Source: Saururus chinensis (lineage: Eukaryota > Streptophyta > Magnoliopsida > Piperales > Saururaceae). From it: a stretch of DNA of 64,000 nucleotides. The stretch is taken from NCBI GenBank assembly GCA_035235625.1, contig CP141145.1, positions 4,464,001-4,528,000 of the forward strand, written 5' to 3'. This document shows positions 48,900-59,600 of this stretch, piece after piece. Made by a program: the position numbers and the translations under genes. The first letter of the stretch is position 1. Each line of letters starts with the position of its first letter. The notes below the pieces were generated by a model. That model was not told the DNA's origin. It saw nothing but the letters and a program-made list of their open reading frames with translations, and searched no databases.

Positions 48900-50780
48900 T
48901 TTAAAAATTAATTTAAAGAATACACGGTCAAATATAAATTACAATTGGTAATAAAAAAATTTAGAATAAATTCGGATGTAAATATCAAACTCAATTTTAA
49001 AATTTTAAATTAAAATAACTCTCTCTCTCTCTTAAATTTAGATATAGAGTGTATTTTTATAGTATTATTATATTTTTAAATTTAAATTTTATTAAATAAG
49101 ATTTCACAAGAGTAGGTAATTTTAAACTTTTAAAATGGGTCTTACCTATGACACACTTATAGAGGTTTAAATCGATATGAGAGGTAATTGTTAAAAAATA
49201 ACTGAATCTGTAATTTTGAACTGGGGGGCTAGGAGCCGGAGACGATGGAATCACCTCATGAGGTGATTCGCTAATTCCAGTCAATTTTGGCCTGAAACGG
49301 CTTAGAATAAACTTATAAATATATATTTTAATCCTACCCACCTTTTACACACAAACATGATTCAAATAATTCAGGCCAAAATGAGAGTACAATCGATCGA
49401 AACTTATAAATATTCCACATCCAAATAGCCCTTGGCATTAAATAAATTAAGAGGAATCTACCAATTTTGACTTACTTTTTGATTTTTCTCTAATATAGGG
49501 TCTTTAAAATATTTATAAATTTATTAATAATAATAATAATAAAATAATAGCCATTTTAGATTAAATTTTTCTATTTTTTATTTTAAAAAATTATAGCCAA
49601 GACTCTCACAACAATGCCTCCCTCGTGTTCAACCATATCTTTCAAGATTGTTATTTTTTAAATAAAATTAAAAAAAAATATTTGGGTCATGGCCACTTAG
49701 ACGGCCATTAGATGCAACAGGCAGACCACAACTAGGGCAATACAAATTTTAAGTGAAATGATAATAATTTTGACTTTGACTAAAAATAGTACGCTTGAAA
49801 AGGCACATGAAACTTGTTTGAACTTTACATAATGTTAAATGAATAAAAAGAGACATTATGACATTCCAAAATATTTGTTAAGCATTCTGTATATGAGAAA
49901 AAAAAATTGTATATGACATGTATTATCCATGCAATGCAGCTAGCTACATAACAACCAAGTTGTACACCTAAGTGCAAGTAAAAAAATTTAGAAAACAAAG
50001 ATTAACTAAAGCAATAATGATCTTTATAGATAGAATTTCAACCATGTGTTAAAGTTATAAATCAGCATCGCTTTTTAAAATAAAGATCTTAGAACGAACT
50101 TCTAAAAGTCTAACATGTTAATGCAATAAAAAGTAAGTGTTGGTACGAAGTTAAAGAAAAACCATTCTAAATTATTATCGTAAAAAAGGATAGCATATTA
50201 TTACATATTTGGATTGAGCCATACCTTCTTGGTTTATAGACAATGTTTGATTGTAAAATCTGAAATGTTTATTAAAAATAAAATTTTCTTCTAAACATTA
50301 AGTAAACCATTTGATTGCAAGTGGTATCTTAAACATTAAGTAAACCATTTGATTGCAAGTGGTATATTTGTAGTAGATATTTGTACCAGACAAATAGGTG
50401 GAAAGGGTAACAAAAATATTTGGATTAGATTGTCCATGCGACTTACAAAATGGGATTAAAATGTTTTTTGGTTAAGAAGAAATGACACTCATATAAAACA
50501 ATATGGAGCAGTGCCTCATGTGGTACACTTTGGCAAGATTCCTTTTAATTATCGAAAAATATACCTTGAAAAAATTAGCATCATGTAGTCAAATGTATAC
50601 CATCCCTGGGTTTCAATGGTATCATGCACATTGTGTACTCGGTACATTAGTGTATACCATCATATATACAATTAAAAGGTAATATTAATCATGGTTTAGT
50701 AGATCATGGTCTAGTGAGACATGGTTGTACTCCTAGATGTGTTGGCTATTGTGTCAAAGATAACCTTATGGCTTTCATTT
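48900..50780. other. Gene-free AT-rich DNA with a perfect palindrome
   Basis: No gene is seen. A 22-bp perfect palindrome centred on 49258/49259 lies in a short GC-richer patch (49220-49300). A direct repeat of about 41 bp occurs at about 50297-50337 and 50331-50371 (taaaccatttgattgcaagtggtat twice). Confidence 0.45.
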
Positions 50781-50789
50781 ATGGAGGAA

Positions 50790-51446
50790 GAGACTTCTAA
50801 GTGAGTTCATGTTATAATTGTGAAATTATAAGAAATCTATTTGTGAATGTTATGCTAATTCCATTTATGTGCGGTGATAATTATAATTGCTATTGACTAT
50901 GATAGTTGATGATTTTGTGATGTTGTATAGTCATAAGCATTGTTATTATGTAGTAGTTGTTTAGTCATTCCATTTGGTATATCCATTTGCTCAGTATTAT
51001 CATGATGCAGGTTTGTCAGAAGAGTAATCAAGTTGGGAATGGGATCACAGAAAGGACAACAAACTCTAAAAGAAATGCAAGATTTCTTTTCTTGTTAGTA
51101 AGACTTTTAATGTGGTGTGTAATTTTAAACTTAGACACATAAGTGTTAATTACTTATGATTGTATGTGTGTGGTGGATTCTTAGTATGTACTAGGGTAAA
51201 ACCCTGTGAGTTTATGATTAAATGTATGTGGTAGATTCTTGATATGTGCTAGGGCAAGACCCTATGAGTTTTATGTGTTATTTAACTTTGTTCTAAGTAT
51301 GGATATGTTTAATATTCTTATATTCGAAAATGAGTAAGTCACTCCAAGGTAGCTTTTGTAGTTGATTGACAAAAAGTTTGAAAAAGAAATTTATTTTCGT
51401 TGATTTTTTTAGGATAAAAGAGTTTTAAAAATCCTAGGGAGTGACA
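50790..51446 (+). mobile_element. 3' portion of a gypsy 5' LTR
   Basis: The sequence ends GGGAGTGACA at 51446 and is followed at once by a primer-site-like motif and then by gag, so this must be LTR. The left boundary was not found. An internal direct repeat (gtggattcttagtatgt / gtagattcttgatatgt, each followed by actagggtaaaaccct-like text) lies at 51173-51270. The segment 50790-50905 resembles 58960-59066, a possible remnant of the other LTR. Confidence 0.5.
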
Positions 51447-51449
51447 AGT

Positions 51450-51461
51450 TGGCATCAAAGA
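51450..51461 (+). promoter_or_regulatory. Degenerate initiator-Met tRNA primer site
   Basis: TGGCATCAAAGA, close to the TGGTATCAGAGC-type site of many plant gypsy elements, three bases after the LTR end. Confidence 0.6.
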
Positions 51462-51849
51462 ATAAGATTTAATCCGTCTACATACCAAGAACCATGATAC
51501 ATTACAATTGTGATTGATATGATGGGGTAGAGTTAGAAACTTATATAGTGCACATCTTTGATTTGTAGTACTCTATGACACGTACTACCTCTAACTGGAT
51601 AAGGCAGGCAACAACTACCAATGTAGCTACTGCTACTGCAGTGACACCCTTCTTAGGTAAAGGTGTATAGCAAAAAACCAAGGGAAGCAAGAGAATATTT
51701 TGCAGGTTCTTCAGCATGAATGACTGATACTACTTTAACCCCCACAAAAATGATGATTATGTTTCACAACATGCCTCAAGCCCTTCAAGCCTAGACTTAG
51801 GCAATTCAGACTTCGCTTTAGGTTCAGGGTAATTTGAGTAACCCTAGAG

Positions 51850-52129
51850 AAAGGAAAAGGATTGAAAATGATATGGTAACTCAGCTACCCTAGAGAGGTT
51901 CAAAAAGATTACTATAACCTTTAATGGAGAAGGTGAGCTAGAAAAAACCAAGAAGTGGATTGAAGAAATAGAAAAGTTATTTGAGGCTATGATGGTGAAA
52001 TCAAGTCAAAAAATGAGTTTGGCTACTTTCATGATGAATGGAGAAGCTTACGCTTGGTGGAAGATGGTGAAGAATTTCTTATTTAAGGATAGGAGATGAT
52101 TACTTGGAAGAATTTCTTGAAGCCTTTAA
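51850..52129 (+). mobile_element. Del/Tekay-like gypsy gag, upstream half
   Basis: The translation includes KWIEEIEKLFEAM and SLATFMMNGEAYAWW, the conserved core of Ty3/gypsy gag (retrotransposon gag domain), with a stop and shift before it is cut at 52129. Upstream (51560-51850) a Thr/Ala-rich N-terminus is readable with stops. The gag continues at 57257 after the inserted solo LTR. Confidence 0.75.
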
Positions 52130-52729
52130 TGTAACGCCCGAGATTTTTCATCCCTTTTTCTTAAAATTCATAGAAATTTTTTTTTCCATAAATCGGAGTC
52201 AAAACGATAAAATCAAAACCTGTATAAATATTTTATAATTTAAAACATCATACGGTTAAACATTGTACGGCCAAAGCAAATATCCTCAAGCGCTACTCGA
52301 AAACAACCGTACGAATAAATTTGCTATGATCATAGACTTTTAAATACAAATCACTCTCCCAGGCATCCCTGAGTACAAGTCCCATAACAGTCCACAGACT
52401 CATCCAAATAAAAGTCCAGAATAAACATCATGATGTCTCGTCTCACTCAATACAGGAGATCGTGACACAAACAAACTCGCAGTGAGTCAAGCTGATACCT
52501 GAGTCAACGGGAATCAATCCACCGCTGAACTGAGCGTCCATCTCCAGGAGCTCTCCGCACAACCTGCAAAACCTCCCGTACAACGGGGCTAAAAGAAGTA
52601 GGGTGAGTATTTTCATACTCAGTAGGAAAATACCCAGTAGGGGAAATCCCAAACGGTGAACTCACAAGTTCATAATCACATGCGTCATGCAACTTAAACA
52701 TGAAGCAGTCAACATAACATAATCAAATC

Positions 52730-53290
52730 GTGCACATATGCATACGATCATACCAAAGGCACCATCGTGCCAAAATCATACCAAGGCACCATCGTGCCAA
52801 AATCATACTATCCAATCAACTTACACAAACACCCTTATCCAGGGTCATACAAACTTACACAAATACCCTTATCCAGGGTCATACAACTTACTCGTACCAT
52901 CGTACGCATACTCATACAACATACGCATACTTGTACGATCTTACTCGTACAATTGTATGCTCACTCATACAGCTTACCCATACATGTACGACCTTACTCA
53001 TACAATCAGACTCATACGACCTCACTTGTACAGTCTGCACAAAATCATACTTACTGTCTTACTCAAAAACATATTCTCACAATCGTACTCATACTCTTAC
53101 AGTCGTGCTCATACTCATACGTTTACAGTCCTGCTCATACATACTCTTACAGTCCTGCTCATACACACTCTTACAGTCCTGCTCATACACACTCTTACAG
53201 TCTTACTCATACTCATACACTTATAGTCCTGCTCATACACATACAGTTGTACTCACACTCATACAGTCGTACTCATACACATAATCGTAC
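52730..53290 (+). repeat. Catac/actcttacag tandem block in giant LTR B
   Basis: Short units built on actcttacagtcctgctcat recur, with a 24-26 bp period near 53090-53220, and the flanking sequence is an irregular catac-rich array. The corresponding part of copy A (13060-13290) is shorter and more diverged. Confidence 0.8.
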
Positions 53291-53529
53291 ACATATCAAC
53301 GACCACTGAAGCTCATTACAACTAATAAGCTCCAGCGTTGAAATGGAAAAGAATGCCACTGGGGCAACACCTTAACCTCCGGGGAGTGACTAGACGCCAT
53401 GGACTTTTCCGAAGGTAAGGCACACCAATGCTCATGGGGCACTGGATCAAACAGGTAAGAGTAGATCCATGATACTACTTACCTGAGCGCGCAAACATAA
53501 ACACCCACACATAAGGGGTCATACAGTTG

Positions 53530-53960
53530 CCCACCATAATGGGTAATATAGTGCTAGAGAATTGCCCACCATAATGGGTCTTATAGTGCCAGAGAGTCGC
53601 CCACCATAATGGGTCTTATAGTGCCATTGCCACTCTTGGGCAGAAAACATACAGTGCCACTTGGGCAGAAACATACAGTGCCACTCTTGGGTGGAAACAT
53701 ACAACGCTCTCAACAGAGCATCAAACGTCTGGGCTTACACAACACACAGACCAAATCAGAAACATACGTCGCTCTCAGCAGAGCATCAGACGTCTGGGCT
53801 TCATACAGCACGCAGACAAAGTCGAAAACGTACATCGCTCTCAACAGAGCATCAAACGTCTGGGCTTATATAGCACGCAGACCAAATCAAAACAACGTCG
53901 CTCTCAGCAGAGCATCAGACGTCCGGTGCCCAATACAGCACACAGACAACATCCCGCAGG
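53530..53960 (+). repeat. Two tandem blocks in giant LTR B
   Basis: First, gcccaccataatgggt recurs at about 53530, 53566 and 53600. Second, cgctctcaacagagcatc and variants recur at about 53703, 53771, 53835 and 53902, giving units of about 64-68 bp. Copy A has only two units of the second block. Confidence 0.85.
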
Positions 53961-54689
53961 ATAAACACCATGGCAAGACATAATAAATGCTCGGCCGACT
54001 CATTAGCGGCCAGCTCAAACACGGAACTTAATCCGTCGAACCCTCAGGTCTCAAACTCACAACGCTATCATAGCTGTGCTTATAATTCAAGTTTGAATTA
54101 AATATATTATGCGGTACAATTATGCCACACAAACTCACAGTCCTTGACTGATCAAACTGAAGCTGAGCCCGATCAAAACCCCAGTTCGTCAGGGCAGCAG
54201 ACTTCACTTACCTGTCCACATCATGGACAAAACTCATCATATGCCAAACCCTTACAGTCTTACACTCTTCGCCATCCATCTTATGGCTAAAATATCTTAC
54301 ACTGACATCCTCAAATAACGCTCCTCAAAGCCAACCCAGTTGTTGCCCTCTTACTTATATCTCACTTATTATACTTATTTTTCACTTCATAATCTGTACG
54401 TTATACTTGTACAATTATGAACACTCTTACTGTCTGACAAATGCTCAACACACAATCCACCCCAAACTGATCCATTCTAATCCTTGCCCGCCATACTCAT
54501 ATCCTCTGTCATACGCTTACACAACCATATCCAAATCCAGACAAAGTCTCTGTTACCTCTTACTGTCCATCGCCCATACCTCTGCCCACATACACTTACA
54601 CATAACCATATCATAGGCAAAAAGCCATCATACATACGTATGTCTCACACATACGTATAACATACTCATACGATCATACATACGTAACT

Positions 54690-54920
54690 TACAAACATGC
54701 ACGCTAGCCATCACTAGCACATGCATACATACATCAAGCATACACGCTAGCCATCACTAGCACATGCACAGACATTCATACATACTCCAAACATGCACGC
54801 TAGCCATCACTAGCACATGCATACATTCATACATACTTGAAACATGCACGCTAGCCATCACTAGCACATGCATAATCCATACATAGCATACTGACATATT
54901 TGCTAGCCATCGCCAGCGCA
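54690..54920 (+). repeat. Tandem block with gctagccatcactagc, five units
   Basis: The motif gctagccatcactagcacat recurs at about 54707, 54746, 54800, 54849 and, diverged, 54901, with spacing of about 40-54 bp. Copy A has two units. The motif itself is partly palindromic. Confidence 0.85.
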
Positions 54921-57261
54921 TACATAATCCACATCCATAAAACATGCATACATCTCATGCATATCAATCATACCATACAATCATGCTTACACGCACCTCA
55001 TGCAATCGGATCGTTACTTAACATCCAAGCATGGAATCATACAATCCTAGCATGCTGCTACTCATTCAAAGCATGCTTCATGAATTTACGAGTTCATAGC
55101 TCCCCTACCTCGTAATCATGACGTTCGATGGCGAGCACACGACGGTGGCGGCGGCGGTGGCGGAGTTGGCAATCAAAACCGTTGCCTGGCTGAGAGAGCT
55201 GCTGTCCCGAGGGTTCTAAGAAGCGCCGGAACTATCACGGCCAAACAGGGTGTCAGAAATCAATGCGGTAAAACCCGCGATCCACGGCGGCACACTAGGG
55301 CGGCCGGGAGAAATATCATGCCAACATAAGTGGTGGTGCGACCATAGGTCAAGGGTGTACACACTGAAGATTGGCCGGTGGCTAAAACGTGCTCAGCCGG
55401 CCACAAGACGTCGAAATCGGCTATGGACAGCACCCAACGGCAACGATTCCAGTCAACAAAGGCCCACATAAGGGTGGAGAGCGTGGGGCAAAGCTCGAGA
55501 ATCAAAGGAGAGGTGGTGGAGGGCTCTAGTGGTCAACTCCACTCGGTGGCAAAGCCAACCGATGGTCAGGCGGCACGAATGCGGCGCCTAAACCCAAAAG
55601 TACACGCGTGGCTACATGCGCACGTGGCCCAAAAGGGCGGGGGAAATGGCTGAAATGAGGCGACTCAAGGCCCAGAAAAGCCAATAGGGCTAAGGCCCTT
55701 AGCTGTGGCCAATCTAAGCGGCGACATCGCCGATCACCACCCACAACCAAAACTAATGGTGCGGGTAGTTGTGCATCTCGCACGGTATAGGGCAAGGGGA
55801 GGGTTCAAGGTCGTGCAAAGGCTATGAGGCTGTCACTAGCCAAGGCCTGTGCAGGTGAACTCATCCACCTTCGTCATGGTAAGTCATACAAATTCTTGCC
55901 CGAGGCTGTTCGGTACCGACGGCGTAAAATGGGCAAGAAGGGTCAACGGCACACCTGCCGGTAAGGCGGAACTAGCTGCAGCTACGGGCCGCAAGGCTGA
56001 ACAAGGCCCAGAGGGGTGGCCCATTGGCATCACCGGGCCGGGGCGGAACCGAACTAAGGTCCGCTAAATCAAATCTGGTGTCCAACTGATAATGTCAGTC
56101 ACAACGTCCAAAACGGACGTAGGCCAAATATAGGGGACGACCGGGGAAAACCCATAAGGGCGGAGCGGCCATGGGGCCGGAGACTAAATCGGTCCAGGTG
56201 GGTGGGACCGTCCCTGGGCCATCACTAGGCCGAGGCGAAGCCCACGGTAGTCAAGTCACCCTCACCCGCCAACGATGGCGGTGCCAGCCCACTGGAAAAT
56301 CCACCCACAACCCACAGTACTGCGCAAATCGGACTGGGCGGAGCAGAGGACGACAGAGGGGATGGAACCGGGCTGGGTAGGGTGGTCCACTGCCTTCACC
56401 GGAGCAAGGCGAGGTTGGGGGAAGGCCGAATCGGCCACGAATCACCACCGGCAGCCACTGTTTGCCCAAAACAGTGCGTCGGCGGAACAATGAAAAGGGG
56501 GGGAAGAGGATGGGGCGGCGGTGCCGAGGCCCACCGGGCCGGGAGGAGTGGCCTCCCGCCATCGCCGGAGCAAGGCGGTGCCGGACGGAGCACAGCCGGC
56601 CGTGGCTCGCCACCGGCGGCCACGAAATCGTCCAAACAGTTTGTCGGCGGAAAAATAGGGCAGTGGAGAGAAAGGGAGCGGGACGGCGGAGCAGAGGCCG
56701 TCCAGGGCCAAGGGAAATGTCCTCCCGCCGTCGCCGGCCCATGGTGGAGCCGTGGGCGGCTGGCCGGCCCACGGTGGCGGCGGTGCAAATCAAACACAGA
56801 AGGGAGAGACAAACCGGAAAAGAGGGCGGCGCGGCCGGGGCAGTGGCCCCTCGGTGTCGCACCGCCGGGGCGGAGCCTTTGCCGGCGTCCTGCGGCCTGC
56901 CGGCGGCCGGTGGCCGGCGGGGACAGAGAACAGAGGGGAAGGGGGCGGCGGTTGCACTGTTCACCCAAAATCCGGATCGGGCCGAGCCCGATGTTTTATC
57001 TGTTCTTTTTTTTTCCACTTACGTCCCCAATGCGCGTTAACCCACTGGTTACGCGTCGAACCTCCAAAATTCGCGCCGTAAGTGCGCAGCGAGGCCCGTG
57101 GCCCGCAACTAAGCCCCACACCCTACTCTACGGGTATAAATACGGGAAAAAATACATAAATATACATACGCTGAAACGTCACATTTTCCTGCCGAAAATG
57201 ACCAAAAAAATGGCAAAAAAATCCCAGAAAATCGTAGAAAAATCAGGGACCTTACATTTAA

Positions 57262-58200
57262 CAAGCAATACTTTCCTCCCCATAGCCAAATGTGGAAAGA
57301 AATGGAGTTTTTTGGTCTTTAACAAAAGGATTTATCAGTGATCCAATGTGAGAACAAATTTATTTAACTTTAGCATTTTCCTCAATATGTCATTCCTATT
57401 GAAGAGAAGAAGGTGGAGCACTTTGGTTCCTAGGTGTTAGAATCTAGACCTACTTCATTTGCAAATTCAGTTGTATAAGCATCTATCTTGGAGGAGGGTT
57501 TCAATCAGCCTAGAACACCAAATAAGAATACAGAGCATAACAAGAGTTATGGGAAGGAGATCATAAAAGGGGTAAAGGAGGGAATGCAAATAACAATAGA
57601 CCCTTCAAGCAAGTGAAGAATGTTTGATCATCTTTCAAGAACTTTGTGCCACAAGAAAACAAAAGGAATGAATTGAATTGTAAACTTTGTGGTCAAATTC
57701 ATCCAGGCAAAGCTTGTGAAGGGGAGATCAAATTATGTTACACTTATAAACAACTTAGTCATTTTGCTCATAGATGTCCTCAAGGATCTCAAAGTGCAAA
57801 AAACAACTCAAATGAGGATGGAAAGAATAAGATGGGAGCGCAAGTGTTTGCTTTATCGGCTAAAAATGCAAGAGACAATGGAGTACTTGAAGGTACACTT
57901 CCCATCTTTAACTAGTTAGCTAGACTTTTGTATGACCCGGGTGCATTGCATTCTTTCATATCTAAAATGTTTGTAGAGGGTGTTGAACATTCTAAAAATA
58001 AGTTAGATGTGTCTTGTGTTGTTTTCACTCCACTAGGGAAAGTGACACTAGTGGATGAATATCTAAAGAATATGATTTTTAATTTGAATGGATCAACTCA
58101 TCTTGGAGATAGTAAATTATGATGTGATATTAGGAATGGATTAGCTTTTTTCTTATAATGCTATGGTGGATTGTAAACTAAGAATAATAGAATTATGTGT
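57262..58200 (+). mobile_element. Gypsy gag C-terminus, knuckles and protease remnant
   Basis: Resumes the gag (QYFPP, FFVFPQ-like text) and continues to a double zinc-knuckle region at about 57670-57780: a first CxxC-x3-H-x4-C (CKLCGQIHPGKAC) and a second in which one Cys is Tyr (CYTYKQLSHFAHRC). VFALSAKNARDNGVLEGTLP leads into the aspartic protease core LYDPGALHSFIS (57945-57965 region, DPG where D-S/T-G is usual). The frame ends with VILGM near 58120 and NAMVDCKLRI. Sequence identity to pol is lost by about 58200; no reverse transcriptase or integrase follows. Confidence 0.75.
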
Positions 58201-59062
58201 GTCGGGGATTTGGAAGTTGAAAGTTCAATGAATGATTGGGCAATAGAATTCATTTGTTATCTCAGTGGTTAGAGCTCATTAGTTATCCCATTGTCACCAA
58301 GGTTTGACACATTGATGAGTTACCGATAGACGTCAGTAAATTTGTGGATGCATCAATGAATCCACTGATAGTAAAGTTGGTTGGTTTTGGGGGAAATGTT
58401 AGTAATGAATGTCAGAAGTGTTACACTATTATTATAAAATATAATAGCATAATATTGAATGCTTGAAATGCAATTATATGTAATCTTGTGATTTGTATTG
58501 ATGTTTGGGTATATGTGTTCTTGTTTGTATGTGTATGGAAATTTTTGTAAGAAAATGCTATAATGGCACTTAAGGACAAGAAGACTTTTGTGTCTAAACG
58601 GCTCTACAAGTGAGTCTTTAGCTACATACAGAAAGGGTTTTGTATAAAATAGGACCAAGGTCTTTTGGCTCTCTAAGGATGAGATTTATTAAAAATAACT
58701 TCCCTAGGCCAGGAAATGTGTTTGAATGGACTACAATATTTAAAGATGACTAGTCCCATACAATGCAATACAAATGGTTTCAATGATCATGGAAGTCGGG
58801 ACTTTGATTACTTAGGTCCATGAGCCCCTATTGGACTTAGCTTCATGATGTAAATGGAGCAGACATGCCTTAAAATACTTGAGGTTATCGGTGAGTAGTT
58901 CATAGTCTAGCTAGGCAAGGTAGCACGGCTACCATGTCATAGAGAACATTATGACTTACACTTATGGAGTAAGAGACTCCTAAGTAAGGTTACATTGTGA
59001 TTATGAAATCATAAGAAATTATTATTCCACCTATGTATAGTGATGATGATGTTAGCTATTGA
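58201..59062. other. Gene-free DNA, possibly truncated LTR
   Basis: No gene. 58290-58370 has gacacattgatgag/gatgcatcaatg motifs like those at 1450-1600 and 38080-38170. 58960-59062 (gagtaagagactcctaagt, then gattatgaaatcataagaaat) resembles 50790-50905 in the 5' LTR, so this may be a truncated 3' LTR of the same element. Confidence 0.35.
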
Positions 59063-59600
59063 CTATAGTTCTTCATCTGAATTAGATTGCAAATATAAGT
59101 AAGTAGGAGAAACTTTCTTTGCCTCTAACTTCATGGCCTCAGGCAGTAAGTTATCTACTTCTGCGTCATCACTCAAATCCACTATGGTCCTATACAATTT
59201 GTTCTCATCCACCACCACACTTGACAAATGGCTCATTGTTTTTTTTTTCCTCAATCACTCCTACTTCCTTCACTTCTAACTTTGGGTTAACCTCTTCCCC
59301 ATGACTACTAAGGATTTCTGCATCAGTATTCGACATATTCGACTTGTTGAGCATCTGCTCAGAGACATCAAATTTTGGCTCACATTCATGCAAAACATAT
59401 ACATTTCGCACTTTTGTTATTATCAATGGGAGACCATTGTCCCTGGACTTAGCATAAAATAGAAAACAATGGAGAATCTTAGTATCATGTATTTCCATTG
59501 GAGGTATGTTCATGGGGATCACCAAAAGATATGTAAAACTCATTTTTAAAGAGTATTCCTTAATACAACATCCTATTACTTTGTTTACTGTGGTCACCAT
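59063..59600 (-). pseudogene. Unrecognised frameshifted ORF
   Basis: Two minus frames meet at a poly-A run (plus strand T-run 59239-59249). The upstream one (59600-59205) reads LLVIPMNIPPMEIHDTKILH and HECEPKFDVSEQML; the downstream one (to 59063) reads KLYRTIVDLSDDAEVDNLLP and ends with an acidic SNSDEEL. A single-base change in the homopolymer would explain the break, so this may be one ORF of about 175 codons. No family is recognised. It could be a retroelement accessory frame or a gene fragment. Confidence 0.35.

Larger units (their letters stand above)
52130..57256 (+). mobile_element. Giant solo LTR, 5127 bp (gypsy type), copy B
   Basis: Starts TGTAACGCCCGAGATTTTTC and ends GGGACCTTACA, with an exact 5-bp duplication tttaa (52125-52129 and 57257-57261). 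It interrupts a gypsy gag frame exactly. A TATAAATA box is at 57135-57142, about 115 bp before the end. It is homologous to copy A (12340-16927) along its length, but longer and less decayed: its tandem blocks have more units. 55100-57000 is very GC-rich, with long overlapping open frames on both strands (up to 319 codons) that are not conserved as frames in copy A and are not called as genes. No gag-pol or second LTR. Confidence 0.9.

Noticed and set aside
52730..53309. Three overlapping frames of 160-184 codons rich in Tyr, Thr, His and Ser
   Set aside because: They are translations of a short tandem repeat in the giant LTR; all three frames are open because the repeat lacks stops.
53530..53960. 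CRISPR-like regular repeats
   Set aside because: Units are contiguous and diverged with no unique spacers, and they lie in a plant LTR.
56251..57341. Long frames of up to 319 codons on both strands
   Set aside because: They lie in the GC-rich part of a solo LTR, overlap each other and are not kept in the homologous copy at 12340-16927.
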